Positions 7,257 through 18,119 of a DNA stretch of 64,000 bases are shown here, one piece after another (within the stretch, counting starts at the first letter, position 1; each line of letters opens with the position of its first letter). Made by a program: the position numbers and the translations under genes. The notes beneath the pieces are model-generated. The model was not told the DNA's origin. It did no database searches and saw only the letters and a list, made by a program, of their open reading frames with translations. Source of the DNA: JACDCA01 sp963810305 (GTDB taxonomy: Bacteria > Acidobacteriota > Vicinamibacteria > Vicinamibacterales > 2-12-FULL-66-21); assembly GCA_963810305.1 (NCBI GenBank), contig CAWEMY010000007.1, positions 248,001 to 312,000 on the forward strand, read 5' to 3'.

Positions 7257-10024
7257 CCTCGCTCTTTCGGAAGTTCACGTGGTGGCTGCAGCGGCGGCGC
7301 AAGGAACACGAGCTGCGCGAAGAGCTGCAGTTCCATCTCGCCGAGGAAGCGGGTGAGCGCACCGCTGATGGCCTGTCCGAAGAGGAGGCGCGATGGGCGG
7401 CGCGCCGCGACCTGGGGAACGTGACGTTGCTGCAGGAGAACACGCGCGTCACTGTGGTCGTGGATCCTCCTCGAGCAGCTGGCGCAGGACGTCCGATACG
7501 GCCTGCGGGCGATGTTCAAGAACCGCCTGTTCACGGCGCTTGCAGTGCTGTCGCTCGCGCTGGGGATCGGTGCCAACACCGCGATCTACAGCTTCATGGA
7601 CTCGATCCTGTTGCGCTCGCTGCCGGTGTCGGATCCGGCATCGCTGGTGGTGGTGAAGTGGCGCAGCAAACCGTTCAACTTCTCAGCCGGCGGCGACTTC
7701 GTGATGCACTCCATCAACGGCAGCATCGAGCGCGACGGTTCGGACAGGACGGCGGCGATCTTCCCGTTCCCGGCGTTCGAGCGACTGCAGGAAGTCTCGG
7801 CGCCCGTCCTGTCCAGCCTCTTTGCCTACCAGCCTGCCGGTAACCTGAACGTGCAGATCAAGGGTCACGCGGAACTCGCGAGGGGTCATTACGTCTCGGG
7901 TGACTTCTTTCGCGGCCTGGCGGTGTCGCCGGCCGCGGGTCGGCTGATCGCCGGCCCCGACGATCGCACCGGCGCGCCACCCGCGGTCGTGATCAGCATG
8001 GGCTACAGCCAGCGGCGTTTCGGCGGCGCCTCCGAGGCGGCCGGTCAGCCGATTCTGATCAACAACGTGCCGTTCGCGGTGATCGGCGTGACGCCGCCCG
8101 AGTTCTTCGGCGTGGATCCCGGCGCGGCACCCGACGTGTATCTCCCCATGCATGCCGAGCCCTTGTTGGACCCGGATGCCGCGGCCAAATACCTTGACCC
8201 GAACTACTACTGGGTCCAGATGATGGGACGGTTGCGTCCCGGCGTTCGCCGCGACGAGGCCCAGGCCGCGCTCGGCGGGCCGTTCGAGCAATGGGTGACA
8301 CCCGACCGCGACAAACGATCGGGAGCGCGCCAATCTTCCGGTGCTGCGCCTCGAGGAAGGCGCGGGCGGGCTCGACAGCCTCAGGCGCCAGTACTCGAAG
8401 CCGCTCTACGTGCTGCTGGCGATGGTTGGTCTGATCCTGGCGATCGCGTGCGCGAACACGGCGAATCTGTTGCTCGCGCGGGCCGCCGCTCGAAGGCGCG
8501 AGATGGCCGTGAGGCTCAGCCTCGGCGCCGGACGCTGGCGGATCGTCCGTCAACTGCTGACGGAAAGTGTCCTGCTGGCCGCGCTCAGCGGTGCGCTCGG
8601 TATTGTCATCGCCGTGGTCGGCATTCGTACCCTGACGCTCCTCCTTGCGAACGGGCAGGAGGGGTTCACGCTGCACGCCGAACTGAACTGGCATGTGCTC
8701 GGCGTAACGCTGGTGCTGTCGTTGCTTTGCGGCCTGTTGTTTGGCCTGGCTCCTGCGATCCAATCCACTCGTCCGGCGCTGATGCCGCTGCTCAGGGACC
8801 GGTCTTTCAGCGAACCGCGCGGGCGACTGCGCGACAGGATTCGACGGCCGAGCCTGAGCCAGTCGCTGGTGGTGGCGCAGATCACAATCTCGATGCTGTT
8901 GCTGGTCGCGGCGGGCCTGTTCGTGCGAACGCTCACGAATCTCCAGTCGATTGCGCTGGGGTTCAATAGCGACGGTGTGCTCCTGTTCGAGGTGAATGCC
9001 CCGCAGGCCGGGCATCCGTCGGCCACGGTCGCCGCTCTCTATGCGGATCTGCGGCATCGCCTGAACGAACTTCCCGGCGTTCGCGACGCGACGCTGTCGC
9101 ACGCCTCGCTCATCAGGGCCGGCCGGGGGCACCCCGTCACGGTCAATGGCCTGCGAACTGAGGGTACGCGCATCCTGTACACGGGGCCTCGGTTCTTCAC
9201 GACCATGCAGATTCCGATATTGCGGGGGCGCGAGATTTCGGAAGGCGATCGCCAGGGAACGACGCCGGTCGTGGTCGTGAGCGATCTTTTCGCGAAAACC
9301 AACTTCGGCAAGGCGGACCCGATCGGGCGGCATATCGAGGTTGGCGGCAGCCTGAAGGTCGGCGACGCGCCCGTCGTCTGTCCAAATCGTCGGGGTCGCG
9401 GCAACCGTGCGATACGGCGGGCTCAAGCGCGAGATTCCACCAGTTGTGTATGTGCCGTACGCGCAGGTCCCCCTGCCGGTGCTGCGCGAGATGACGTTCG
9501 CGCTGCGCACTGACGGTGATCCGCTGCGTCATGTCGCGGCGGTCCGTCGGATCGTGCACGAGGCCGACAGTCGCGTGCCGGTCACCAATATCAAGACACA
9601 GGCCACCGACATCGACCAGACCATCAATCAGGAGATCGTGTTTGCCAGGCTGTGCAGCGCGTTTGCGATCCTCGCGCTCGTGATCGCCTGCGTCGGGCTC
9701 TACGCCACGATGGCTTATGCGGTGGCGCGTCGGACCAGCGAAATCGGGCTGCGCATGGCGCTGGGAGCCGGACGCAGCGTCGTCGTCTGGATGGTGTTGC
9801 GTGAGGTCGCTATGCTCGCTGGCGTCGGGTTGGCGATCGGCGTGCCCACGGCTCTCGCCACGTCGCGGTTCCTCGAGTCATTTCTGTTCGGCATGCAGCC
9901 GAACGATCCGCGCGCGTTGATGCTGGCGGTAGTCGTTCTGTTGACCGCGGCGCTCGTGGCCGGCTTCGGACCCGCGCGGCGAGCGTCGCGGGTCGATCCG
10001 ATGATCGCTCTTCGCCACGAGTGA
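7253..10024 (+). CDS. ADOP/MacB-like duplicated ABC-type permease (three apparent frameshifts)
   Basis: About 920 residues when four frames are joined (shifts near 7452, 8315 and 9375). The N-terminus LRRKxxEHELREELQFHL-like region is the ADOP N-terminal extension. The first MacB periplasmic/FtsX unit starts at MFKNRLFTALAVLSLALGIGA; FtsX permease segments follow (ILAIACANTANLLLARAAAR, SLSQSLVVAQITISMLLLVAAG), and the end has TSEIGLRMALGAG and PARRASRVDPMIALR. ADOP proteins lack a dedicated ATPase in their operon; their substrate is unknown. The ATG overlaps the padR stop. All frame changes go the same direction (+1). Confidence 0.87.
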
Positions 10025-10070
10025 GCGGTCCCACTCCGGATCACCGGGTGCGGCGGATGCCGCACGAGCC

Positions 10071-10087
10071 GGTATCAATGTGATACC
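10071..10087. promoter_or_regulatory. Palindrome upstream of the toxin-antitoxin pair
   Basis: GGTATCA-ATG-TGATACC is a perfect 7-bp inverted repeat 30 bp before the antitoxin start. Ribbon-helix-helix antitoxins bind such sites to repress their own operon, so this is a good operator candidate. A GGGAGG Shine-Dalgarno site lies just downstream. Confidence 0.65.
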
Positions 10088-10116
10088 ATTGAGCATCCGG
10101 GAGGTTCTACGCGACT

Positions 10117-10350
10117 ATGGCCAACCTACTGGTGCGTGATCTCGATGATGACGTCCTGAAGCAGCTCAAGGCAGCTGCAAAGGCCCACGGCCGTTCCCTC
10201 CAGGCCGAAATCCACGACGTCCTGCACCGGGCCAGCACCCGCAATCTTGCCGAAACGCGCCGCCTCTCCGCAAAGTGGCTGAAACGACTGCGGCATTCGT
10301 CACAATCTGACAGCGCCGTAACGATCCGACAAGATCGCGACGCTCGGTGA
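10117..10350 (+). CDS. FitA/VapB-type ribbon-helix-helix antitoxin
   Basis: 77 aa. The N-terminal MANLLVRDLDDDVLKQLKAA is the beta strand and first helix of an RHH fold, followed by AHGRSLQAEIHDVLHRA, the pattern of FitA-like antitoxins. The C-terminal half would neutralise the toxin. Its TGA overlaps the GTG start of the PIN toxin gene. A palindromic operator candidate lies just upstream. Confidence 0.85.
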   Translation: MANLLVRDLDDDVLKQLKAAAKAHGRSLQAEIHDVLHRASTRNLAETRRLSAKWLKRLRHSSQSDSAVTIRQDRDAR

Positions 10351-10772
10351 GCGTCTTCGTCGTCGACGCCAGCGTCGTCTTCAAATGGTTCGTGCCGGAG
10401 ATCCACAGCGACGCAGCGCGTCGACTGCTGGCAGGATCCCATCAATATCTCTCGCCGGATCTGTTGTTTCCTGAGGTCGGAAACGCAATATGGAAGAAGG
10501 TGCGACGAGGCGAGTTGACCGCCGAGGAAGGCCAGCGACTGGCGGCCGATATCTCCAGCATCGCCGTGGAGACCGTCTCGACCCGCGGTCTGATGATCGA
10601 CGCGCAGGCCCTGGCCATCACGACCGGCCTGACCGTCTACGACGCGATGTATCTGGCACTCGCGGTCAGACTCGAGACAGAGCTGATCACCGCCGACGAC
10701 AGACTCGGTCGGATTATTGGGGGGCATCCCATGACCGCCGCGCACGTCCGTCTGGTCCAGACGTTCGAATGA
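10347..10772 (+). CDS. VapC-like PIN-domain ribonuclease toxin
   Basis: 141 aa from a GTG start overlapping the antitoxin stop. The acidic PIN residues are present: Asp7 (VVDASVV), Glu43 (LFPEVGNAIWK), Asp99 (VYDAMYLALA) and Asp117/118 (ITADDRL). VapC toxins are Mg-dependent endoribonucleases that often cut tRNA or rRNA loops; the target here is unknown. The pair looks complete and intact. Confidence 0.88.
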   Translation: MSVFVVDASVVFKWFVPEIHSDAARRLLAGSHQYLSPDLLFPEVGNAIWKKVRRGELTAEEGQRLAADISSIAVETVSTRGLMIDAQALAITTGLTVYDAMYLALAVRLETELITADDRLGRIIGGHPMTAAHVRLVQTFE

Positions 10773-10789
10773 TTAGACTTGGGGATTTC

Positions 10790-11827
10790 TCAGGGTAGAT
10801 CAGGCACACATTGAGCGCTCATGCGATCGCCCATGCCGGGGCGCTGCAGGTTCGCCCGTCGGACGCGTTCGGCGAGGGCAGGCTCGTCACAGCGCCATGG
10901 TCGCGGGCGCCCGAGCTTGATGGTGGAAAGCGGCCCGAGATAGAGGACCGCATCGAACTGGTCCTCCATCGGCGCGAGCCACTCCGGTGGCACATCCCCG
11001 GCGTTGGGCCCGAGGTATTTCGAGAGCCCTGTCCGTCCGAGCGAAGTTCCGCGAATAGACGTCAGGCTTGGCACCGGCCAGTTCTGCACGTCAGCTTGTG
11101 GACTCGCCAACTCGAATGCGGCGTTGGTCCAGATCGTGAACACCTTCGTCTGCGATCCCTCGAGCAGCGTGACGATCGATCGATTGGCGACCTTTCGGAA
11201 AAAGTGTCCGGCCCCGTAGAGGAGCAGCGCGCGGCGGTCCTTCGATAACACCTCGCGCCGCAGCAGCTCGACCCCGAAGACGTCGCGGCTCGAACTCGGC
11301 AGACCCTCCCAAGCCTTGTAGTCGTCGATCGTTTTCAGCGCGTCCCAGTCGATCGGCGGTTCGCCCAGTAGAATGCGGAGGCGTCGGTCCGCCGGCGCCG
11401 AGGCGTTGAGGGCGCGCACCGTCTTGAACAGCTCGGGAACCTCCAACGCCGCGGCCTGCTGCTGCGTCGTGTCGAGCCAGATGCGCTGCAAAGCCTCGGT
11501 CGGAACGTTCTCGCCCCGAGCGTATCGATCGGCCAAATCCTGGTATCGAGAGTTGCCTATCTCCACGACGATGTCGTCGACGACTGCTCGGAAGCCGGGA
11601 TCGCGGATCAGCGCGAGCTGGAAGGCTTCGCCCAGTACATTGCCATGCGCGTCGCCGAGAGCCACGAGTCGATACTCGCGATAGGCATCGACGATTGTGG
11701 CAATTGCGTCCCGAGGCACGGCGGGTTTCGCGCCGGGCTCCTGTCCAGGCACACTCTTGTCAGCGCCCAACAGGAGGAGCGCGACAATACCCAGTGAAAC
11801 AACCTTCAAAGGATCCCCCCCGGTCAT
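10790..11827 (-). CDS. Secreted protein resembling ChaN/EreA-like families
   Basis: 345 aa. The N-terminus has a hydrophobic signal-like segment (VVSLGIVALLLLGADKS). The motif ALGDAHGNVLGEAFQLALI near residue 55 and LLYGAGHFFRKVANRS near 215 resemble the His/Glu pattern of erythromycin-esterase/TraB/ChaN-like folds, but neither assignment is secure. The ATG overlaps the stop of the kinase relic upstream (ATGA). Tail-to-tail with vapC, 17 bp apart. Confidence 0.55.
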   Translation of the reverse strand: MTGGDPLKVVSLGIVALLLLGADKSVPGQEPGAKPAVPRDAIATIVDAYREYRLVALGDAHGNVLGEAFQLALIRDPGFRAVVDDIVVEIGNSRYQDLADRYARGENVPTEALQRIWLDTTQQQAAALEVPELFKTVRALNASAPADRRLRILLGEPPIDWDALKTIDDYKAWEGLPSSSRDVFGVELLRREVLSKDRRALLLYGAGHFFRKVANRSIVTLLEGSQTKVFTIWTNAAFELASPQADVQNWPVPSLTSIRGTSLGRTGLSKYLGPNAGDVPPEWLAPMEDQFDAVLYLGPLSTIKLGRPRPWRCDEPALAERVRRANLQRPGMGDRMSAQCVPDLP

Positions 11828-12003
11828 GAGCTAGCCAATCGTCCTATCTGCCGGCCGTTCAGTTCACCACCACGGTCGGAGGCGGTGAGGTCGTCACGAT
11901 CGAGCTTGGTGTCGCGCGCGAGATAGACTTCTCCCATGCCGCCCGAACCGAGGAGCGAGCGAATGACGTACTGCCCGAAAATCGCGCCGGCTGGCAGAGG
12001 CAT
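11824..12003 (-). pseudogene. N-terminal relic of a Hanks-type serine/threonine protein kinase
   Basis: The reading frame starts like an acidobacterial Pkn kinase: MPLPAGAIFGQYVIRSLLG then the glycine loop GSGGMGEVYLARDTKLDRD, but homology ends there, before the catalytic Lys. The remaining residues (DLTASDRGGELNGRQIGRLASS) look unrelated. All of the catalytic lobe is missing, so this is a deletion remnant. Its stop overlaps the ATG of the downstream secreted protein gene, which suggests the kinase promoter may now drive that gene. Confidence 0.65.
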
Positions 12004-12075
12004 TGCGGCTGCTATTGTGCACGCTCCCGAGCGGATCGGCATATTTTCTAGGCACCCGGTCCCCGTATTAGCTTG

Positions 12076-12606
12076 GTGACCGAGAAGCTCCCCACCTCAC
12101 GGATCAAGAGGTGGCGGTTGTTCACCGCTCTCACCGTATTGCCGCTCTTCGACGCATGTCTCGGATATCTCGGGTTTCCACTCTGGTGGGCGCTGAGGAA
12201 TGCGCCTGGCCACTTTGTCGAACCGGCGATGCCGGCACTAGCGTTTGCGGCGATCAACGGTGTGATGGGATTGTTCGTCAGCGTTACGGCGGTCCTGCCC
12301 GTCGTGTTCTGGCTGCAGAAACGCGGACCGCTCACACTCCAGAGGCTGACGCTCGCCGGCGCAGTGCTCGGCAACTTGCCATTCGCGGTCGTCGCTGCGG
12401 TGACGGTCGGAATCGCGTTCGGGCATCTGATTGGCGGTACGCTCTCCGCCCATCTGAGCCCGGCGCCGGAGCTCTTTGCCGGAGCACTGCGCGTCATCCT
12501 GCTGGGCACGTTCATGGGGGCGGCGTCGGGAGCCATGTTCTGGCTGCTGGCGGTATTCGGCCGCGAAGTCCGGCCGCGGCCGCCCGGTTTCCTGGCGCTT
12601 CGTTAG
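12076..12606 (+). CDS. Four-helix membrane protein of unknown function
   Basis: 176 aa from GTG at 12076 (TTG at 12073 also possible). Four hydrophobic segments: LFTALTVLPLFDACLGYLGF, ALAFAAINGVMGLFVSVTAVL, LTLAGAVLGNLPFAVVAAVTV and a C-terminal GALRVILLGTFMGAASGAMF. No family recognised. It precedes the CHASE2-cyclase gene by 75 bp on the same strand. Confidence 0.65.
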   Translation: MTEKLPTSRIKRWRLFTALTVLPLFDACLGYLGFPLWWALRNAPGHFVEPAMPALAFAAINGVMGLFVSVTAVLPVVFWLQKRGPLTLQRLTLAGAVLGNLPFAVVAAVTVGIAFGHLIGGTLSAHLSPAPELFAGALRVILLGTFMGAASGAMFWLLAVFGREVRPRPPGFLALR

Positions 12607-12680
12607 CAGGCATCCTGAGCTCCTGTCGTTCGTGTCGCCCCTTTTGCCCTGCTGATCTCCTGTAGGCTATTCGGGTCCCC

Positions 12681-14721
12681 GTGAAGCGTAAACTCCTCGC
12701 CGGCATCCTGCTCGGCCTCGGTGCCGCGGCGATCATTCTGTTGATCGGCGCCACCGGCGTCTTCGAACGTGTCGAGCTGATTCTGTACGACTGGCGGATG
12801 CGGTCAGTTGCACGCACGCCTCCCGACGTCCATAAGGACATCCTCCTCGTCGAGATCAACGACACCACCATCCGTGATCTCGATCCGGTCTTCGGGCGGT
12901 GGCCCTGGCCGCGTGTCACGTTTTCGATGCTCGTGGACTTCCTCAACCGCGCCCCCGCGAAGGTCATTGCGGTCGATCTGGGTTTCTACGAGCGAGACCG
13001 CGTCCTGCAGCATCAGATCGGCACCGAGAAATGGTCCGGCGCCGAATCAGACGATGCGCTGGTGAAGTCGGTGAAGGAAGCGCCGAGCACGATCCTGCTG
13101 GCGGACGCCGTCTACGAGGGGCTGGTCAGCGGAGAGCAATCGAACAAGGCCGCCGAGTGGCGCTCGGAACCGTATCGGCTCGATCGGAGGATCTTCGAGC
13201 GCCGCACGATCATCACGCCGTATCGTGAGCTGAACGATGCAGTGGCGACGCTCGGTCACAGCTTCGCGGCCCTCGACGCCGGCGGTTCGCTGCGACGGAT
13301 CGTTCCGTTCGTCAGGAGCGGCGATCGGTTCATGCCTTCGCTCGGCGTCGCCGCGGCGGTACGTGGCGCCGACATACGGCCAGACGAGGTCACACTCGAT
13401 GGCAACACGCTTCGAATGCGCGACCGCGCAATACCGCTGATTCCCGTACCGGTCAAAGACGCGATCACCGGCCAGACGGTGGACCAGCTCACGATGCTGG
13501 TCAACTACCGCGGGCCGGCGGTGCTCACCAATGGCGAGCGGCCGTATCAAAGCTTCGAGGCGCGGCACATCTTCGAGTCGGAAATCCAGTTGTTGTCGGG
13601 GACCAAACCGACGATCGATCCGGCCCTGTTCAAAGGCAAGATCGTTTTCATCGGCCTCACTGCGTCCGGCCTGGTGGACGTGTTTCAGACTCCGTTCGAC
13701 AGCCGAGGGCAAGGGAAGATGCCCGGCATCCAGATGCACGCGAGCGTTGCGGACAGCATCCTCTCCAATCGGTTCATCACACCTGTCAGCAACAGCTACC
13801 GGATGGCGACGACCATCAGCGCGGCTCTCGCGTCGGCCTCCTCGCCGCCTTCCTGCCGTTTACCGCCGCCGCGATCGTTTCGGTTGTGGTGATGATCGCG
13901 TGGACTGTCTATGCGTGGATTGCTTTCAAGAGCGGACTCTGGGTAAACCTCAGCCAGCCGCTAGCCGCGATGGGCCTGGCGCTCTTTTCGGGCACCGCGT
14001 ATCAATACTTCGTCGAGGGAAAAGAAAAACGGATCGTCAAGAAGTTATTCGGCCGTTACGTATCGAGAGACGTCTACGACCAGCTCCTGGAGCATCCGGA
14101 ACGCGCCGAGCTCGGAGGTAACCGGCGCGACATGTCGGTGCTGTTCTCCGATATCCGCGGATTCACGAGCGTGACGGAAAAAGGAGATCCGGAGGAGCTC
14201 GTCGCGCAGCTCAATGAGTACTTCTCCAGGATGGTCGAGATCGTCTTCCGACATCACGGGACGGTCGACAAATTCGTCGGTGACATGGTCATGGCGCTGT
14301 ATGGCGCCCCGCTGGATGATCCCGCAGCACGCGGAGCACGCCGTCGCCACCGCGGTCGACATGGTCCGCGAGCTCGGCGAGCTGAACCGGAAGTGGGCGC
14401 GCCGAGAATCGTGCACAGCTCGATATCGGCATTGGCATCAATTCGGGAGACATGATCGCCGGCAATATCGGGTCGTCCTCGATCATGAGCTACACGGTCA
14501 TCGGCGACAACGTCAACCTCGGTTCGCGGTTAGAATCCCTGAACAAGGAATACAGGACGCGGATTATCATCAGCGACGCGACCCGCGGGCGGCTGACAGG
14601 CGCCTACGAAATCGCACCGCTCGGTGAGGTCGTCGTCAAAGGAAAGACCCGTTCGATTGCCATTTTCGAAGTGAAAGTGCCGTCACCCATGGCGACGGCC
14701 TCCCAAGAAGCCACCATATGA
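12681..14721 (+). CDS. CHASE2 sensor-adenylate/guanylate cyclase (apparent frameshifts)
   Basis: About 680 residues when frames are joined (shifts near 13830, 14323 and 14405). An N-terminal helix, a large extracytoplasmic CHASE2 domain (ILYDWRMRS, DILLVEINDTTIRDLD, GRWPWPR, KIVFIGLTASGLVDVFQTPF), then a transmembrane bundle (second frame, AAIVSVVVMIAWTVYAWIAF), then a class III cyclase domain: metal Asp in VLFSDIRGFTS, second metal Asp in DKFVGDMVMALYGAP, AQLDIGIGINSGDMIAGNIG and VIGDNVNLGSRLE. The GTG start follows no strong RBS. Its stop overlaps the next ATG. It makes cAMP or cGMP in response to an external signal, and a cyclic-nucleotide-gated MscS lies two genes downstream. Confidence 0.87.
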
Positions 14722-15825
14722 AGCATGCTGCTTTTGCTCTCGCAATCCTGCTGACCGCTTCACCGGCCTACGCGCAGATTGGCGGTCTCACCAAACGGAT
14801 CGGGCAGGCCAAGGACGCCAAGGATGCCTACGACGTACTGAACATGTCCGAAAAGGACGAGCGGCAGCTCGGCGAGCAGGTGAGCGCTCTGGTCCGCAAG
14901 GAGTTCGGCGTCCTGCAGGATGCGGCGGTCACCAAGTACGTGACGCTGGTCGGGACGGTCCTGGCGCAGGCCAGCACGCGACCCAACCTTCAGTGGGAGT
15001 TCATCGTCCTCGATACCGACGGCGTCAACGCGTTTGCGGCGCCGGGCGGCATCGTCCACATCACCCGAGGCGCACTTGGTCTGATCAAGAGCGAGGCGGA
15101 GCTGGCCGGTGTCCTCGGGCACGAGCTCGCGCACGTCACCAAGAAGCACACGATCAACGCGATCAAGAAGAACAAGAGTTTCAAGATTGGCGCAGATGTA
15201 GCGCCCGGCAGCAACGCCTTCTTCGACGCGCTGGCCGGCGCTGCCTACGAAAACATCGTGGAGAAGGGTTTCGATCGCGGCGACGAGGAGGACGTCGGAT
15301 CAGGAGGGCGTCCGGCTGGTGAACAAGGCCGGATACGCACCGAACGGTCTGGCGACCTTTCTTGGAAAACTCGCCGAGCGCAACAAGAACACGCCAACGC
15401 GCAACGCGCTGTTCGCATCGCACCCGGAGACCCAGGGACGGATCGAGAAAATCGGCAAGCAGGTGAAGTCAGAAAAGCTGGCGGCCGCGGCCATGGTCGA
15501 GCCCCGATACGTGTCCCAGATCAAATTCGAAGCGAAGCCGGTCAGCGAAGTCGCGACGGTCGTCGCCGGAACGCGCGGGGTCGCCGGCGACGAAAAGGAA
15601 AAGAAGGAAGAGAAGCCGCCCGAGGAAAAGAAGAAGAAGGGATTCGGCCTCGGCAGCCTGGGGCTCTCGTCAGGCAAGCAGGCTGAATCGACGCAGGCAT
15701 CCGCATCGGCAGGCGGCCGCGCAGTCGGCACCGATCGTCATGCCCAGGGTGGCGACAATCCCAACAAGCTGAACGTGACGATCACTCCCGCCGAGCTCGA
15801 GGAGTTCAGGAAAGGCATCGCCTAG
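14718..15825 (+). CDS. M48-family zinc metallopeptidase, secreted (apparent frameshift near 15293)
   Basis: About 368 aa when joined. Sec signal peptide (ALAILLTASPAYAQIG), catalytic HELAH in GHELAHVTKKHTINA, and the distal Glu expected in DRGDEED(x)DQEGVRLVNKAGY where the frameshift falls. The second frame supplies HPETQGRIEKIGK and a charged tail (EKEKKEEKPPEEKKKKGFG) ending LEEFRKGIA. ATG overlaps the cyclase stop (ATGA). Such BepA/LoiP-like proteases act in envelope quality control. Both halves are well conserved, so I treat the shift as a probable sequence error. Confidence 0.83.
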
Positions 15826-15832
15826 ATGCGCC

Positions 15833-17302
15833 GTGCATCCTCTTAACCTGCATTTGATCGCCGGCACCGCCGCCCTCGTGGCGGCGGTTGCCATTTGGGG
15901 CCTGACGCTCAACCGCATCGTCCGGCGGAAGCTGCGGCTTTCGATATTCCTGTTTGGTATCTACGCCGCCGCGCATCTCGTCTTTGCGCTGAGCCCGGCG
16001 TTCATGCCGCGCATCGACACCGACCTTTACAGCTTCGAGCGGCTCGCCTTCGCCGCCGCGCTGATCAACCTGCTCGTCGTCAGTCTGATCAACCCTCTGC
16101 GGTCCGACCGGGTGCCAGACCGCTTCCCCTCGATCGTCCAGGACGCGATCGTGATCGGCATGTTGATGCTGATCGCCACCTTCGCGTTCGGCGAGAAGTT
16201 TCTGGCCACTTCCGCCGTCAGTGCCGTCGTGCTCGGGTTCGCGCTGCAGGACACCTTCGGCAACGCGATTGCCGGTCTCGCTATCCAGAGCGAGAAGCCG
16301 TTCAACATCGGCCACTGGGTCAGGGTCGGGGACTTCGAAGGGCGCGTGGCGGAGGTCTCATGGCGCGCGACGAGACTCCGCACCAAGACCGGCAACTTCA
16401 TCGTTCTGCCGAACAACATCGTCAGCAAGGAAGCGATCGTCAATTACTCCGAACCTGTCTCGCCGACGAGAATCACAGTGCAGGTCGGAGCCGCCTACGA
16501 TGCGCCTCCGAACCGCGTCAAGGCCGTCATCCAGGAGGCGATCGCGAATTGTCCTCTCGTGCTGGCCGCGCCAGCGGCGCAGGTCGTGCTGGCCAAGTTC
16601 GACACCTCGTCGATCAACTACGACGTCAAGTTCTGGATCGACGACTTCGAAATCGACGACAAGGCACGCGACCAGGTGCACAGCGCGATCTACTACGCGT
16701 TCCGCCGCCGCAACATCGAGATCCCGTACCCGACCCAGGTGGAGATGTCGCGGGACCTGCCTGCGCAGGACGTCCAGGCGCAGTCGGTCGAGCGCGAGAG
16801 TCTGATCTCGGCCGTCGACCTGCTGTCATCGCTGAGTCCGGAGCATCGCAGAATGATCGCGGCCTCGACGACGACGCTGCAGTTTGCCGATGGAGAAGCG
16901 ATCGTCCGCCAGGGCACGCCGGGTGATTCGATGTTCATCGTCTGCTCGGGGAAGGCGGCGGTGATGCTCGAGGGGCAGCGGACGCCTATCGCAACCATCG
17001 AGCAGGGAGGGTACTTCGGAGAGATGTCGCTGTTGACCGGCGATCCGCGGACCGCAACCGTCGTTGCCCAGGGTGACGTGGTCGCGCTCGAGATCGGCGC
17101 CGATGTGTTCCGTCAGCTGGCCGATCTCAATCCGCGCGCGGTCGAGCAGGTGGGTGTCGCCGCTGCAGCCCGGCGCGCCGAGCTCGAAGGTGTGCGCGCC
17201 TCGATTCAGGCCGCGGCCGTCGTCGAGGCGCCCACCAGCTTCATGTCCAGGATGCGCAAGTTCCTCGGGATATGGGGCGGTTCGCGAACCGCCCCTACCT
17301 GG
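15833..17302 (+). CDS. MscS-type mechanosensitive channel with C-terminal cyclic-nucleotide-binding domain
   Basis: GTG start at 15833. Three or four helices (MHPLNLHLIAGTAALVAAVA..., FAFGEKFLATSAVSAVVLGFA), then the MscS pore and beta domain: LGFALQDTFGNAIAGLAI, SEKPFNIGHWVRVGDFEG, VLPNNIVSKEAIVNYS. Residues about 335-450 are a cNMP-binding fold with DSMFIVCSGKAAV, GYFGEMSLLTGDPRTATV. Native protein probably ends near residue 480. The frame stays open to 17653 because a palindrome at 17274 and antisense coding sequence follow; the extra 117 residues look non-native. A cyclase two genes upstream suggests cyclic-nucleotide gating. Confidence 0.87.
17274..17298. repeat. GTAGGGGC-type palindrome between convergent genes
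   Basis: GGGGCGGTTCG followed by its reverse complement forms a perfect 22-bp palindrome, with TAC on the right and TAT on the left, close to the fuller 28-bp copies at 26848 and 54480. It sits immediately beyond the stop of the minus-strand gene (17303) and at the probable end of the channel gene. It could fold as a bidirectional terminator hairpin, though no U-tract is seen. Confidence 0.65.
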
Positions 17303-17986
17303 TCAGTACCCGTACCCGTATCGCGCCTGGCGATAACCCTGGTCGTAACCTGCGTCGAATCCGGCGCGGTAGTCAACCTTGTACTGGTCCCGCGAACCGT
17401 ACCGGTTGTTGTAGCTCCGGTCACCGTCGCGATACCACTCGTGGCGGCGTGCATCGAACGATCGGTTCTTCCGAATGTCTTCACGACCTTTTTCCAGACC
17501 GTCACGAAGGCCGTTGTCGTAGGCAACCGAGTAGTAGCCTCCACGCTGCCCGTATCGCGGATCCCCTCCGAAGATGCCGCCGAGAACCCCTCCGCCGCCC
17601 GTGCCGTATCTGCCGCTGCCGTAACGATCGTCGCCGTACCGCCCGTCGCGTGAGTAGCGGCGATAACCATCGGAGTAGCCGTCGGCAAAGCCTGACCTGA
17701 ACGCCTGACGGTACATGTCGCGGTTGCCGTAGGAGTTTCGATAGCCAACATCCGCCCGCGGAAGTCACCTTCATCCTGGTATCGGTAGCGATCGCCGCCG
17801 CGACCGTCTTTCTCACCTTCCTTGATGCCTTCGCGGAACGCCGGTGTCATATCCGATGCGGCGAGTGTCGACACCTGATCCGTAACCGTAGGACGGCCGA
17901 CGATAGCCGCCGTACTGTGCGAGCGCAGGTGTTGCAGTTGCGATCATGAGAGCGCCAATTGCCGGCGCGAGGAACATGCGTTTCAT
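17303..17986 (-). CDS. Secreted Gly/Tyr/Arg-rich repeat protein (two compensating apparent frameshifts)
   Basis: About 227 aa if joined. The start at 17986 has a GGAGGG site and a clean signal peptide (MKRMFLAPAIGALMIATATP then ALAQYGGYRR). The frame changes near 17835 and back near 17745. Joined, the mature part contains recurring Gx[FYL]-spaced motifs: FREGIKEGEKDGR, FRSGFADGYSDGYRR, YDNGLRDGLEKGREDIR, YRAGFDAGYDQGYRQ, ending YGYGY. This resembles glycine-zipper/YXXG repeat envelope proteins of unknown function. It converges on the MscS gene. Confidence 0.65.
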
Positions 17987-18119
17987 GGAAGCCCTCCGTG
18001 CATCAGCAGAGGGGCAAAAAGCGCGCCGAGTACGACCGTCGAAAAAACCTCAGAAATTCTGCGGATTCTTGTGCGTCACACCGGTCGCTCTGACCGAGCG
18101 CGGTCGCAGGCGTGGACAG

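Noticed and set aside
8059..9510. Long minus-strand reading frame opposite the ADOP permease
   Set aside because: Antisense shadow of a high-GC gene; Arg/Gln-rich, no domain.
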